Positions 51,416 through 64,000 of a stretch of DNA of 64,000 nt are shown piece after piece. The notes beneath the pieces are model-generated. The model was not told the origin of the DNA. It did no database searches and saw only the letters and a program-made list of their open reading frames with translations. Numbering within the stretch: the stretch's first letter is position 1; every line of letters starts with the position of its first letter. The translations under genes and the position numbers were made by a program. The stretch covers positions 13,191,361 through 13,255,360 of the forward strand of contig NC_067120.1 in assembly GCF_021347895.1 (NCBI RefSeq). The letters run 5' to 3'. Source of the stretch: Acanthochromis polyacanthus (taxonomy: Eukaryota > Chordata > Actinopteri > Pomacentridae).

Positions 51416-52323
51416 AGCTCGTGTCCGGAGTTTGAATCGCAGCGTCTCCCAAAACACTGTTGGTCCCACCCTCCCTCTGATGTCGCCCCTTTATTCGTGC
51501 ACGCGCAGTATCTGAGAGGAGTGCCCGGAGTGCTGCAGCATCTTGCCTGTTTTGCTGTTTTCCACTCCTCTGCATTTAGTAAATAATAAAGGAATTACGT
51601 TCGAATTCTGTATTGAGTCTAACTTGTCCTAATACCAAAATAACATGAATCTGCTAGGACGAACGAGTAAAGTTTCAATATGTGATTACACTCGTGTATC
51701 CCTCTCGATGATGTTGTTTATCAAACTTAGTGCATTTACGCGTGTATATGTGTTACATTGTTTATTTATTTCTATCTGGAGTTCAGAATTGCATGACTCC
51801 TCTGATGAAGAGTATGTCCCAGACGCCCCAACATCTTCCTCCAGAGGTCGGGCATCAAAACGAAGCCGTCAGGCGGGCTATGGAGGCCATGGTCGGGGAG
51901 CGACGCGAGCACCCCGAGCCAAAAAACGTCCTGCAGTCTCTTGGCCTGACAAGCCATGGGATTGGTAACTTTTCTGGAAGTTGTTGATCCCTGATGCTCT
52001 CTCAGCTCCTCCACAAGCAAAACAAATGTGCTCGCGGTTGCGTAGTGAGTAGCTCGCCCACCTCTGCATGGGCTTGCTTGCTGTGCGCATAACCGTTGAT
52101 TGACAGCATGACAAAGCTGAAGCTCGAACTTGATTGGTCGGCAGCGACCGGCGCTTTTTGGAATAACATGGGGGTCTATGAGAGGAAGGCGGACCTCATG
52201 AATAAATTTTCATATCACGTCATACTAACATTATATTATAGTATCGAACTAGACTAACACATTTAAGCTTTGTTAAACAATGATACATAAATTGAAAACA
52301 AACGGAAACTCCGGACACAAGCT
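51416..52323 (+). mobile_element. piggyBac-like non-autonomous element, copy 2 (5' of the mucin)
   Basis: 908 bp, TTAA on both sides (51412-51415, 52324-52327), ends AGCTCGTGTCCGGAGTTT and its inverse. The plus strand carries an exon-like frame from ATG 51645, including [17 protein letters not shown] and a basic Arg-rich segment, ending WDW at a GTAACT donor. In the piggyBac family an acidic then basic N-terminus is common. The following exons are missing. It is inverted relative to the copy at 1324-2226, with over 90% identity by eye. Confidence 0.72.
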
Positions 52324-52441
52324 TTAAACAGTGGTGGAAAAAGGTTCTTGGACACCCCATGCATTTGTGAAATATTGCATTAAGAATCACTCTTAGGCAG
52401 TGGTAGCTGGCCAATAGAGGGCGCTCGGGCGCCGCCCCCCG

Positions 52442-53381
52442 TAGAGTCCCTATATTATCAGAGTAGCGACAACTGGGGATTTGAAGCCATTTTGTTTCCA
52501 TTCACTCAATATGGGACGCGCAGCGCGAGGTGCACATTAACGAAAACTAGCTATTTGTGGATTGTTTACTGATTTCAATACATGTTTTGGACCAAATATT
52601 TTACTGGCTTGTTTTGTCTGGATGTCCAAGGTTGGATTATGGCTGTTTTTTGTGGAATATTTTCATCTGTGACTAGTTATGAGGATTCAAAGGTGAGTTG
52701 TGCTGTTTATGTTATTTGTTGGACAAATGTGTTTATATTACCCACTGTGGTAATCACATCTGAAAGTGGTTTATACCGGCGGATTCATGAGAATCTAAGC
52801 TTTCCATGGGTGTATAATGTTTCTATCATCGAGTTTGCAGCTTCGGTCAATTTAGCAAAATACGTTTGCACATCTCAAGACGGCCCGAATACGGAAGTTT
52901 AACGGGTTACGGTACGCAACAGTCACCAGTAACACATCTCCATGCCTGAAAATGGTCAAAGTCAAAATAACCACAACTGCTTAAAATCACATCAAACTTT
53001 TCTGTCTGTCATTCACCCATACATCATAACATGTAAGTACATACATGGGACTAACCTGGCACAAAAACGATGATGAAGTCGGTTTCCATCCCACTCTCCG
53101 GACTTTATTTTCCCCCAGTTTCCTTCTTTCAGGATCACTGGGAAATCTAAACATGTGGAATCCCTTCTCTGACCGATTTGTGCACCCAAAGGCACAACAG
53201 CAAGTCATTTTTCAGGGAATTTAGGAAGCGTTGGAAGACCTGGAATTACTCTCTGCGGCGTAAACAATGTTAACAGGAAAACCCGGCATTCATGAATAGG
53301 AAACAAAATGGCGCCCATAGATCGCGTGACCAAAATTTTTTGGACCCGTCATGTCGATACTCTGATAATATAGGGAATCTA
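52442..53381 (-). mobile_element. P-element-like transposon with a THAP-domain exon
   Basis: A 940-bp insert with inverted ends TAGAGTCCCTATATTATC and TAGATTCCCTATATTATC. The 8-bp direct repeat GCCCCCCG flanks it exactly (52434-52441 and 53382-53389). Minus-strand 53208 down to about 53060 encodes MTCCCAFGCTNRSEKGFHMF, then RFPSDPERRK, and ends WKPTSSSFLCQ at a GTTAGT donor: a THAP (C2CH) zinc-finger N-terminus. P-family transposases start with THAP and make 8-bp duplications. The usual Trp of the motif is Gly here (KLGENK). The catalytic part is missing. Confidence 0.7.
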
Positions 53382-54196
53382 GCCCCCCGGTGTTTTTGAT
53401 TTTTCACTTTAAAAAATAAATATTCTTTAAAATAAACAATAATCAGTTTTTAGCACCATGTGTGTTTAAATTCGCAATCACATGTCATGTACAAAATATT
53501 AATTAGAATTTTCGGGGAAAATAGTTTCCTGCTCATCTCTGCTGAGCTGCTGGGGTGCTGGAGAAATCACCCCTCCAGTGTAGCAGAGCAGCCAATGACC
53601 GACAAGAGATTCGACATAGCAACAGAAATTTATCCAATCAGCGTCCTTGAATCTGATGCCCAGAGGGGCGATTTCGATTTTGCCCCAAGCCAAGTGAGAA
53701 TGCGTGAGTGCGGTGGATAACTGTGACAGTGACAATGATGGGCGAGGCGGACGGTGAAAGTGTCAAGAGAGTACAATCTCTTCTCCTAAATCTATTTGAA
53801 AGGAGAACATTGGTGGAAAAACTCAAAATAAAACAGCGAGGCCCAGATTAACCTAATATCAAAGTAAGTCAACAAACCAGCGAGAAAGGTAAATTTTATA
53901 CAAGAGGCTTCTCTCGTAATTGGTACAAGAGGAAGGCTTGGCTAGCTGGATGCAGTCATGCAAAGGCTTTATATTGCTTCCCGTGTTTGCTCTATAAAAC
54001 GGCTGGGACGGACACGGCATGGACTGTTTTAGGAGTAAGAGATACGAAACGTTTATCCGAGAAAATAAAGAAACTCGAGAGTAGGAGGGCACATATGGAG
54101 AACACCATTAAGCTAAGCTAACGATGCTAGGCAAGGCTAACATCGCAACGCAGCTAGATGAAGAGATGAAGAGTAACACACAGTTACACACTGAAC

Positions 54197-55554
54197 CAGT
54201 GGCGACTGGTGAATTTGTCTCTTGGGGGGCGCACTTAATCTACCAAACCAAATAGCTGAGTCGGCAACACTGGAATACAAGAATTGATGTAAATTATGTT
54301 CACAGCCATTTGATGTGCTATTACTATGCACCACTACGAGGGTACACCTAAGCACTACTGCTGAGTCAAATAGACAATTAAATGCATGTAAATGTTACCA
54401 GTTAGTGAATTTGAATTTATCTCCCCAGTGTTTGATATGAGTTGCTCCAGATAAGGTGTAATTGGTACACACAAACCCTTAAAATCTCCTTTTCTATAAT
54501 TAAACAAATTAAGAATGTATAAATATGCAAATCTATTTTTTACTTCAAAAGTAAAAAAAAGAAACAATTCATTTTTCCATCTTCAAAGAGTGCCAAGTGC
54601 TTCTTCTGTCCAGCAAAATCTTTGGAACAATATATTTATATTTACATACTCAAATAAACAAAAACAAATCCATACCTGTGAAATCAACAAACATTGGACA
54701 TTTTGTTAAAAAAAACTAACTATAAGGCTTAAAGCAGACAGTGCTTCTGTGAGCTAACTTTTACATTAACAACCTTACATGACAATGAGAAAACAGCAAA
54801 TCTGCATATTTAAGATGAAAGCAATAAAAATTTGTCACTTTGCCTGAAAAAAAAAACTGAAACCATTAGGCATTATACTATGTATAACTGTACATGTGAC
54901 AAATAAAACCTATCTTATCTTATCTTAGGCTTTGAGCCCAAAGTGCTTCTGTCAACTAACATTAAATATTTACAATGAAAATAAAGAAAAACAGTAATTC
55001 CTCAGATTTCAGAACATATGAAAATCAACAGGCTTTCAGTCTAAAGAGCCACTTGTGTCAACTAACATTTCTATTTACATTATTAAATGACAAAAAAGTA
55101 AATCCTCACATTTTAGAGATTAAAGCCAGCATCTCGACATCTGTGTTCTCTGCTCGCTCTCTGCTGCCACCCCATGGACGATCAGAGGGAGACGGGCTGT
55201 CTCCCTCTGATCGCTCTGATCGCTCAGCAGGGCGCTGTCAGCCTGCGCCCCGCGGTCTCCTATCTCTTGTATTGAAGAGGAACGAACTGCGCATGTCAAA
55301 GTTATAACGAGAGTCAATGGGGAAAGATGAGTGCGCCCTGGCCGTATATGACGTTTCTAATCTGACTTTTTATTACAAATGATACATTTTAGTAACTCTC
55401 TACAGGCTCTATTATCCATTTTGCTTGTTAAAACATATGATATACATGTAAATGTTATTTTAAAAGCGTTTTATTAAAGGAAGGGCTGTGACTCTACATG
55501 ACGTGAGACAGAGGGGGCGGCGCCCTAGCGCCCTCTATTGACCAGCCACCTCTG
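54197..55554. mobile_element. Second hAT element, nested, with exact 8-bp duplication
   Basis: The left end is CAGTGGCGACTGGTGAAT; the right end is the inverse of CAGAGGTGGCTGGTCAAT. The 8-bp repeat CACTGAAC is at 54189-54196 and 55555-55562. It has no transposase frame. It lies between the hAT zinc-finger sequence and a Tc1 fragment. Confidence 0.75.
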
Positions 55555-55562
55555 CACTGAAC

Positions 55563-55792
55563 TGTTCTGAAGTGGCGTCCAATGAGCCCAGATCTGAATT
55601 CTACTGAACATCTGTGGAAGGAGCTGACACATGCAGTCTGGAGAAGGACAGCCTTCACACCTGAGACAGCTGGAGCAGTTTGCTCACCAGGAGTCGACAC
55701 GCGCAGAAGTCTCACTGAGAGTAACAGAAATCACCAGACTGCAGTGACAAAATTAAGGGTACCATAATTTTTGTCCAGGCCTGTTTCATATT
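55563..55792 (+). mobile_element. Tc1 transposase 3' fragment with inner inverted-repeat end
   Basis: MSPDLNSTEHLWKELTHAVW, then LRQ-like and CSPGVDTRRSL, ending GGTACCATAATTTTTGTCCAGG. It is close to the same part of the element at 58551-60172 (SPDLNPIEHMWKELKHAIW) but diverged and truncated. Confidence 0.75.
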
Positions 55793-56282
55793 CATACAAA
55801 ATAATCTTCAACGGAAGAGTACTGTCTGTCTGTATACACACACACATTTATTCCCTTGATCAGATTTTTCTTTATATAAATATAAAGTTGACTTTAGCAC
55901 AACACATCATCCAGCAATGTATTGCACTGAGTAATTTTTGGATATTTTGTCTAAATAGTATGTGTTTGCTTATGTAATCTGCTAATCATTTTCTGGCTTT
56001 TTCACTGAAATGTTGAAATCATCAAAATTGTTGCAGATTGTATTTTTCTTTGTCTGCTAATTGAAAAATCACTTAATTGTTGCAGTTCGGATCAGTTAGT
56101 AACATTTAGCTTTATCATAAATTACTGTACAGTATTTTTCTGTTCTAGTATTAATTTCTTAAATATACTTAACACTTAACATAATACTTGAGTTTTCAAT
56201 TCAACACTAATGCACTGTTTCCTGTGCTCAGCTGTATATATAATTTATTGCCAAAATTGTGGTTATGCAATGTCGTTCACTC

Positions 56283-56365
56283 TGTGTTTGATCTGGGCTT
56301 CTTGGGAAGCCCAGATCAAACACAATGCCAATATTGAGACAAAAATGCCTCAGTATTGGCATTGA
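56283..56365. repeat. Two adjacent hairpins near the hAT right end
   Basis: Arms TGTGTTTGATCTGGGCTT (56283-56300) and its exact inverse (56307-56324) with a 6-base loop. They are followed directly by AATGCCAATATTGAG and its near-inverse (56325-56365, one mismatch, 10-base loop). The first arm and its flank recur near 63343-63376. Confidence 0.8.
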
Positions 56366-57708
56366 ATAATTATTATTTCACAGAGCACTGATATCCTGCC
56401 GTTTCTGTTGTATTGGGATGGCTACTGAAACTGACTTGATATGGCACAGCCCCACCTAGAATATTTTTCACCAGCCGCCACTGCTCTTAGGTCTTCAAGT
56501 GCAATTTCCTTTAGTACAGTCAAAGCCATAGCAATAAACAAATCCTAAAAAAGACATTAGATACTTAAAATTGATTGGCTCCATAAAAAAAAAAGAAATT
56601 TAAGTATTGGGTCATGTTGGTATCAGTGATCCACTAATGAACGCTGTGCTTTTTATTAAAAGACACAATTTTTGTTCCTGTGCTTCGTGTCTACATAAAG
56701 CCAGCACATTTGAAAACTCTTTAGAGACAATAATGGCTAAAACAAGGAACCTAACGTAGTAAACACAACTGAACATACAGATTCTCAGCCATTAAGGGTA
56801 CATGTGCTACTAGAGAGCCAGGAAGTGCAAATGCAGTCCTCCAGCAGATGGATACAAGTATCCATGAGCCAACAGGTTGGACGACAAACCAAGATCTGGG
56901 CATCCAAGGCTTTCTTCAGCAAGAAATGACTGCATCCTGATCCACAGGTACAGTACCTACTGTCAAGCATGGTGGAGGCAATATCATGGCATGGGGATGG
57001 GTAAGTGCTGCTGGTGTTGGTCATCTCCCTGTCTGTGATGGCAAACTGAACTCTACCTAGTATTGTGCCATTCTCTAAACCCACATGCTCCCTTCTGCAT
57101 GTGCACTGTTCCATCGAGGTCAAAACTGGATGTTTCAAAAAGATAATGCCCCTTGAACACATCCAGGGCCAGTAGAACTTGGCTACAGGAGCACAGTATC
57201 CAGGTCTTAGAGTGGCCATCTCAATCCTCAGGCATGAGCTCCATTGAAATTCGGTGGTGGATTTTCAAAAGGTCTGTTTCAAAGTGAAAACTAAAGAATT
57301 TAGAAGAATTAGAAGCACCCTTCAACAGTGTGAAGGGCTTGTGGGGAACATGCCAGCCAGGATTAGAGCTCTACTGTGTGCTAATGGCAGGACAACTAAA
57401 TATTAATTTAATAATGTGACGGGTTTTTAAAAAAAATTGTTCAGTTTTGAACACAGTCTCTGTTTTTTGTTGCCATAGATGCCAACAATGTTGAGAACTG
57501 ACATTCAAACTGTCAAGAATTTCGTTTTGTTCATTTTTCTTGTGAATAATAAACAAAAAACATATGTAATTTGTATTTGTATGTGTCTGTCTAATGCAGC
57601 CACACCTTTTGAAACATGAAAAAAATTCCACCAGTATTTCATGATAATTTTTGAGATTGCATAAAATTTTGAGGGTGTCTGAAACCTTTTTTCGACCACT
57701 GTATTTAG

Positions 57709-58540
57709 GTCCTGGTTGTCATGAGGAGAACATGAGCATGCGGACTTATTCAAACAGCAGATGCATGCTTTTCTCACTGAAGCAGAGCGTTTTCAGCTGT
57801 GGGTTGTGCCTCCATATCGACTAAGGACGGAGTGCATGTGTTGGTAAAAAGTAAATCCATTTATCATTGGAGCATGGAATGACCAAACATTTGCCCAAGA
57901 CTTATAAAAATTCTGAAATGTGGGTGTATCATGTCCACTTTGCTTTTCCAGACAGCATTGTTCTTGCGCATGGAAACTTGACATTTGCTAATACAGAGCA
58001 GGGCATAGACTAGGATTAGTGAACCTACTCAGATAAACTTAGAATCAATAGGGAAAGAGTCAGGCAGGTGAGATCATTTTAGGATAAAGGTTATCATTGT
58101 GATATCCAGTCATGCTAGCTGTAAGGATGACAACATTGTTTCATTTTTCATTTAGACAGAGATTTCTGGGAAATTAATTTCAGGCCACAATGATCTCCAC
58201 TGTATATAAACTGCCTCCACAACATTCCCATGACCCTTCTTCAGATTTAGTTTTGTGCAAATTAAACCATTGTTGCATGGTGTTAAAGCCCTAGGCGCTC
58301 TATTTATATGTAGGCAGACTGTGATTTTTTTCTCGTTTTGCACATGCAAAACAAGATGGTAATGTTCTAATCATAGACAGTATATTTGATTTTTTTGTTT
58401 GTTTCTTTTATGTTTCTGGAACAGTTAGCAAAAATATTTACTGATTTATACTATCAGGTTTACAAAATAATTGAATATTTTTTAAATTAAGAGAATAAAA
58501 GAATATCTCATGGAAAGAGAGGGAATTTAAAGATTACTTT
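57709..58540. other. Intergenic stretch, nothing recognised
   Basis: About 0.8 kb of AT-rich sequence between two transposons. There is no credible coding exon, RNA gene or inverted-repeat element that I can identify. Confidence 0.5.
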
Positions 58541-58550
58541 GCATCTTATA

Positions 58551-60172
<1,622 letters not shown>

Positions 60173-60179
60173 TATTTAG

Positions 60180-60780
60180 TCTCTATTGTAGCTGGAGCTC
60201 TTGAGTCACTGAATACAGCGAATACAAATGTAATTTTTGCTTGTCATTTTTATAACACCTGCCACACAAGACAAGGACTTGAGTGACATTTGGAAATTCT
60301 CCAACTGAGGTGAGCACACATTATCAATGTATACAAAGGGAAAATATGACAGCAAATGTCATCACTCCAGTTTACTTAATCATTTTCGATTCACAAACAG
60401 GATCACAGGTGTCACGGGTGAAGGATGTTGTTCAAACTATGACGCATCTTGCACAGTAACTCTCCACCCCATCATGCCTTTCTAGATGTACACATGACTA
60501 TCTTCAGAAGCAGATGCAGTCAAACCTTGCCACTAATTTTAGCTCATGTTCCACTGTTTCCCAATCTATATTTATGCATACATTTTGTAAATGAATAAAT
60601 CTTACAGATAAATATTTGTGTGGCTTTTCAGAGTTTTATGAAATACCAGTAAATTATCCTTATTCGTTAAATGTGTCTACAGTGTCTATGAAGAGTATTC
60701 CCTCTGCTTGGAAGTTTTCCCCTTTGATCACTATTCAATATTGAATCAAGGTCGGTTTAATTTTTTGGATGTGGAATTAC
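60180..60780. other. Intergenic stretch, nothing recognised
   Basis: AT-rich sequence between the Tc1 element and the next dispersed repeat. No gene-like signal. Confidence 0.5.
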
Positions 60781-60782
60781 AA

Positions 60783-61097
60783 TAAGGCAACACAGTGGCT
60801 CAGTGGTTAGCAGTTAGAAGATCCCCAGTTCTCATCCTGGCCTAGGCCTGAGATCTTTCTGCATGGTTTTCTCCGGATACTCTTGCTCCATCCTACAATC
60901 TAAAACATGCTCAAGTTAATTGGTGGTTCTAAATTCTCTGTAGGTGTGAATGTGAGTATGATTGTAAGTGTAGCCCTGTGATAGACTGGTGACCTGTCCA
61001 AGGTGTCCCCTGCCTTCACTCTAAGTCAGCTGGGATAGATTTCACCCCCCACGACCCTAAAGAGGATTAAGTGGTGTATGGAAAATGGATGGATGGA
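60783..61097 (-). repeat. Dispersed fish repeat, copy 4
   Basis: Begins AAGGCAACACAGTGGCTCAGTGG, contains GTGATAGACTGGTGACCTGTCC, and ends ATGGATGGATGG. It is the reverse orientation of the copies at 16313 and 24055. Confidence 0.7.
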
Positions 61098-61816
61098 TTT
61101 TAAGGAATCCAATCTCCCACTTTCCTACTAGATTTGTTTCACTGTAGCAGGCTATAATCCAGATAGCGTATAAGCCAAGCCAAATATATGGCCCAACACC
61201 ATCTCAAATTTGGGCTGTAACATGTTACTTTGATATTTCATGCTAATTTCATACTGAGATAAGGGTCAAATCCTAAGAATGTCAGTAATATGAAGAGTTC
61301 TTTCTTTCTTTTTTCTTTGTTTGGATCTGGCACATCAGCTTAAAACCTGTCTTCTTAATGGCCAGAGCATAGTCTGATAGATGGATATGGCTCAGAAATT
61401 ATTATCTGTTTATTTATCACATCTCTTGGCAACATAACTCCTATTATTTATTATGGCCATGCATATTAGTCATTACTATTTGCTACAAGCAACTCTGGCT
61501 TCGAGTATTATCAGAACAAATGTGATGATAGTTTTGTCAACAAACCTTTCCACGGAATCCATCAAAGTATATACTGTTTAGTTTTAGTGTGTTGTAACAG
61601 CACACGCAGTGTTTTCTTTTCACAAACCACTGGGCTGACACATAGCAAACAGAAAGGTATCATGTTGATACTGTAAAATTTAGCTGGAAATGTGTGCTTG
61701 TGTGCGCAGAGGCTCTTTCTGAAATTCTCAAACATGTTTCTGAGGTTATTTGTCCACACGGTGGGCAAAATATGCTTATCTACTCCTACATTTTGACTGA
61801 GCTGGTTGTGAAACAG

Positions 61817-62145
61817 GCTGCACCGTGGTTTGGTAGTTAGCACTTTGGCCTTGATCTTTCTGCATGGAGTTTGCATGTTCTCCCTGTGCATGCGTGGGTT
61901 TTCTCTGGGTACTGCAGCTTCCTCCCACAGTCCAAAAATATGCTGAGGTTAATTGGTTACTCTAAATTGTCTGTAGGTGTGAATGTGAGTGTGATATTTT
62001 GTCGCTATGTGTAGCCCTGTGATAGACTGGTGACCTGTCCAGGGTGTCTCCTGCCTTCGTCCTAAGTCAGCTGGGATAGACTCCATCCCCCCTTATCACC
62101 CTAGTGAGGATAAAGCGGTGTATAGATAATGGAGGGATGGATGGA
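61817..62145 (-). repeat. Dispersed fish repeat, copy 5
   Basis: CAGGCTGCACCGTGGTTTGG to GGATGGATGGAGG, containing AGTTTGCATGTTCTCCCTG and GTGATAGACTGGTGACCTG. It is closely related to copy 4 about 1 kb away, in the same orientation. Confidence 0.7.
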
Positions 62146-62149
62146 GGGT

Positions 62150-62275
62150 TGTAACATATCAGAAAGTTATACCTACAGTCATGCATGGAGGTGGCATTGT
62201 CATGTTGTGGGCATGCTTTGCTGCTTTGGGGCAACTTGCTATAATTGAGGGAAACATGGACTCTGATCTTTGATG
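62150..62275 (+). mobile_element. Short Tc1 transposase fragment
   Basis: A broken frame reads MHGGGIVMLWACFAALG, then LAIIEGNMDSD, the block between the two Asp residues of Tc1 transposases. No inverted repeats are seen. Confidence 0.6.
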
Positions 62276-62289
62276 GAAAATCAAAGTTT

Positions 62290-64000
62290 ATATCTATAGC
62301 CCTTTACAACATCCCAAAGGGTGAGAAAGTGCTTCAAAGTGAAAAAAAAGTGAATAACTTAAAAATAATACAGTAACTTAAAACAGGACAAACAATCACA
62401 CTTGCGGGCAAATTTAGAATAATCAATTAACCTCAGCACATCTTTGGACTCCTGAAGAAAACCATCAGTTCATCAGTCTGTAATTTGTAGCTCAGGCCTT
62501 ATTAGGTTATGCAGTTAAACAATGATCTAAAAGCATGAGAAATGTCTATGTCTGATTGGCTAAAAGTTAAATAAATTAAGGTTTTGGAGTGGTCTACTCT
62601 GTCGGTTACTTTGTCACATTGGTCGTTGAGGTACTGGATAACCTTTTCAGCTTTAGTAAGAATAATTATCTTTAGAATTGTGTGTTTTGTGTTTATTCAG
62701 GTTGCCTTGATGCTTGAGCAGACATGGTGAAGTATGAGATACACAAAAATAGAAGAAGAATCATAACTCAGTACTAGCTGTTACATAAAAACTTAAAAGC
62801 CTCCTTAAATGTTGCATAAAATATATTCAAACACATAACAGAGGTTTGGACTAGATGCTATACATTTGTAATATAAGCTTATATTGCAGTTTGTTTGTTT
62901 TTTACTAGTGGAGTATGGAAATGTATTGGGGAAAATGTATTCATGTATTTTATCATTTTCTTGTGTGGCTTTGTCACATTTCTATGGAAAAGCTTGTGTT
63001 GTATTCTGACAGACTACTGTTTGAACTGCCTCAATGACAGTCATGTCAATGCGTTTGTGCAATGATAACAGGTGTTGAAAGTTAAATAGTGCTATATCAA
63101 CATTGATAACATCTTACACAGTCCTGTCTCTGTCCAAAAGTGTCTCTGGTCAATTCAGTGAAAACTCTATACTCCCTAAATAAACACATCGCTCCCTGCT
63201 ACTGAGAAATTAAGCTTCTTTCCTCATCATACTGCTATCTACATGTGGGAGTTGTCCAAAGCCATGTTTGCACTTGGAGGAGCTTCCATTTGCGAGGTTA
63301 TTTGAGAACATGCAAAAATAATTTTGTAATTTCCTTTTGGTCCCAAGAAGCCCAGATCAAACACAGAGTGAACGAACTTTAGAAAACTAAAAAAACAGCT
63401 AAACATACTGGGATGGCACACAGGCTACATGATCATACCACCAGCAGTAGTGACTTTAAGACCCTCAATTAAACATTCTTGTAGTGGGCTAATTTGTTGT
63501 TGTGTGACTGGAAGTGTGAGCATATGCAGGGAACTGTTTCTTAGGTGCTGGCCTGGCGAGCTTGGAGTTCTGAGTATTGTAGTACTGCTTCTCAGTGCAA
63601 GAAAATAAATGAAAATAAATTTTGTAACTCCTCCTACTACAGACCCCTCCTCCCGTCCCCCACGAGACTTGGAGACCAAGACTCCAAGTAGCTGTTTCGT
63701 AAATTAAACCCTGAATGGACTTACTGCTCCAAGCATTGCATAGGACCTTACTTTAAATCCATTAAGTAAAATATTAAATTGAAAGTAATGAGGTAAATTC
63801 CCCAGTTTTGTTACACTGTGAGTGTGTTGCTCCTTCAAACTGTATGTTTGCTCATCACTGCAGTTTATATACTGAGAATAATTTGATTTATATCTTCTGC
63901 TTTCAGCCTCCATTAAAGTATTATAAAATAATAATAAGGTTGCTACGTTCTTTCATTGTGTGATTAAGTGTGTGTTTGGTTAGGCCTATCGGTGCGTGTG
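62290..64000. other. Right-hand intergenic end, no gene recognised
   Basis: AT-rich sequence. The only structured part I noticed is 63343-63376, which is the inverse of the hairpin arm region at about 56273-56307. Short open frames here have no recognisable family. Confidence 0.5.

Larger units (their letters stand above)
52398..56483 (+). mobile_element. hAT element (TTF/ZMYM-type) inserted in the Tc1 element
   Basis: The left end is CAGTGGTAGCTGGCC; the right end is the inverse of CAGTGGCGGCTGGTG. The exact 8-bp direct repeat CTCTTAGG flanks it (52390-52397 and 56484-56491). Plus-strand 53870-54110 encodes a partial TTF-type zinc-finger region (FYTRGFSRNWYKRKAWLAGC, CFPCLLYKTAG) typical of hAT/ZMYM transposases. 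The remainder is replaced or deleted. It hosts the P-like element (52442-53381), a smaller hAT (54197-55554) and a Tc1 fragment (55563-55792). Confidence 0.72.
52329..57701 (+). mobile_element. Tc1-type element split by nested insertions
   Basis: The left end CAGTGGTGGAAAAAGGTTCTTGGACACC is at 52329; the right end, the inverse of CAGTGGTCGAAAAAAGGTTTCAGACACC, is at 57701, followed by TA. Removing the hAT insertion at 52398-56483 plus one target copy leaves about 1.28 kb, a normal Tc1 size. The right part (about 56800-57400) holds a decayed plus-strand transposase, for example VKHGGGNIMAWGW. All frames are broken. The left flank is AA rather than TA, probably mutated. Confidence 0.7.

Noticed and set aside
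55120..55317. Possible gene in the GC-richer patch near 55.2 kb
   Set aside because: It lies inside the second hAT element between its exact target duplications; frames are short and unrecognised.
56785..57219. 144-codon minus-strand frame
   Set aside because: It is the antisense of a decayed Tc1 transposase on the plus strand.

Overview
The window looks like a piece of a ray-finned (teleost) fish genome. It has small vertebrate-type introns, two recognisable conserved vertebrate genes, one very large secreted mucin gene, and a dense load of typical fish DNA transposons (Tc1/mariner, hAT, piggyBac-like, P-like), tRNA-derived SINEs and dispersed repeats. All three protein-coding genes lie on the minus strand. 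Splice sites were chosen by eye from GT..AG signals, reading-frame phase and similarity to the remembered human families. Coordinates are exon-accurate where stated, but no computation was run.

Layout. (1) About 151-7,300, minus: the 5' part of hps5 (BLOC-2 subunit HPS5), 10 coding exons giving 442 residues, cut off by the left window edge. A 903-bp piggyBac-like element lies in one intron and a 940-bp MITE in the 5' intron. (2) About 7,300-8,780: a spacer with a 546-bp mariner-type MITE. (3) 8,782-about 18,060, minus: gtf2h1 (TFIIH p62), 14 coding exons, complete at 550 residues, plus a non-coding first exon. (4) 18.1-21.1 kb: intergenic, with a clean 462-bp hAT MITE. (5) 21,261-51,088, minus: one complete gel-forming mucin, 48 coding exons, 4,532 residues by my model. 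Its order is signal peptide, VWD1, VWD2, D', VWD3, a 7,275-bp single exon for the Thr-rich PTS region with two CysD (WxxW) domains, VWD4 with GDPH, VWC-like repeats, C-terminal cystine knot. (6) 51.4-57.7 kb: a nest of transposons inserted into each other, starting about 330 bp upstream of the mucin start codon. Several insertions still have matching target-site duplications. (7) 57.7-64 kb: gene-poor, with one nearly full-length Tc1-type transposon carrying a broken transposase, and dispersed repeats.

The three genes do not form a functional pathway. hps5 serves lysosome-related organelle traffic, gtf2h1 transcription initiation and DNA repair, and the mucin forms extracellular mucus. I see no new enzymatic or defence system. 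The most notable structures are the in-frame 1,191-bp higher-order repeat in the mucin exon, the near-identical CysD duplication, and the transposon nest that includes a THAP-encoding P-like element.
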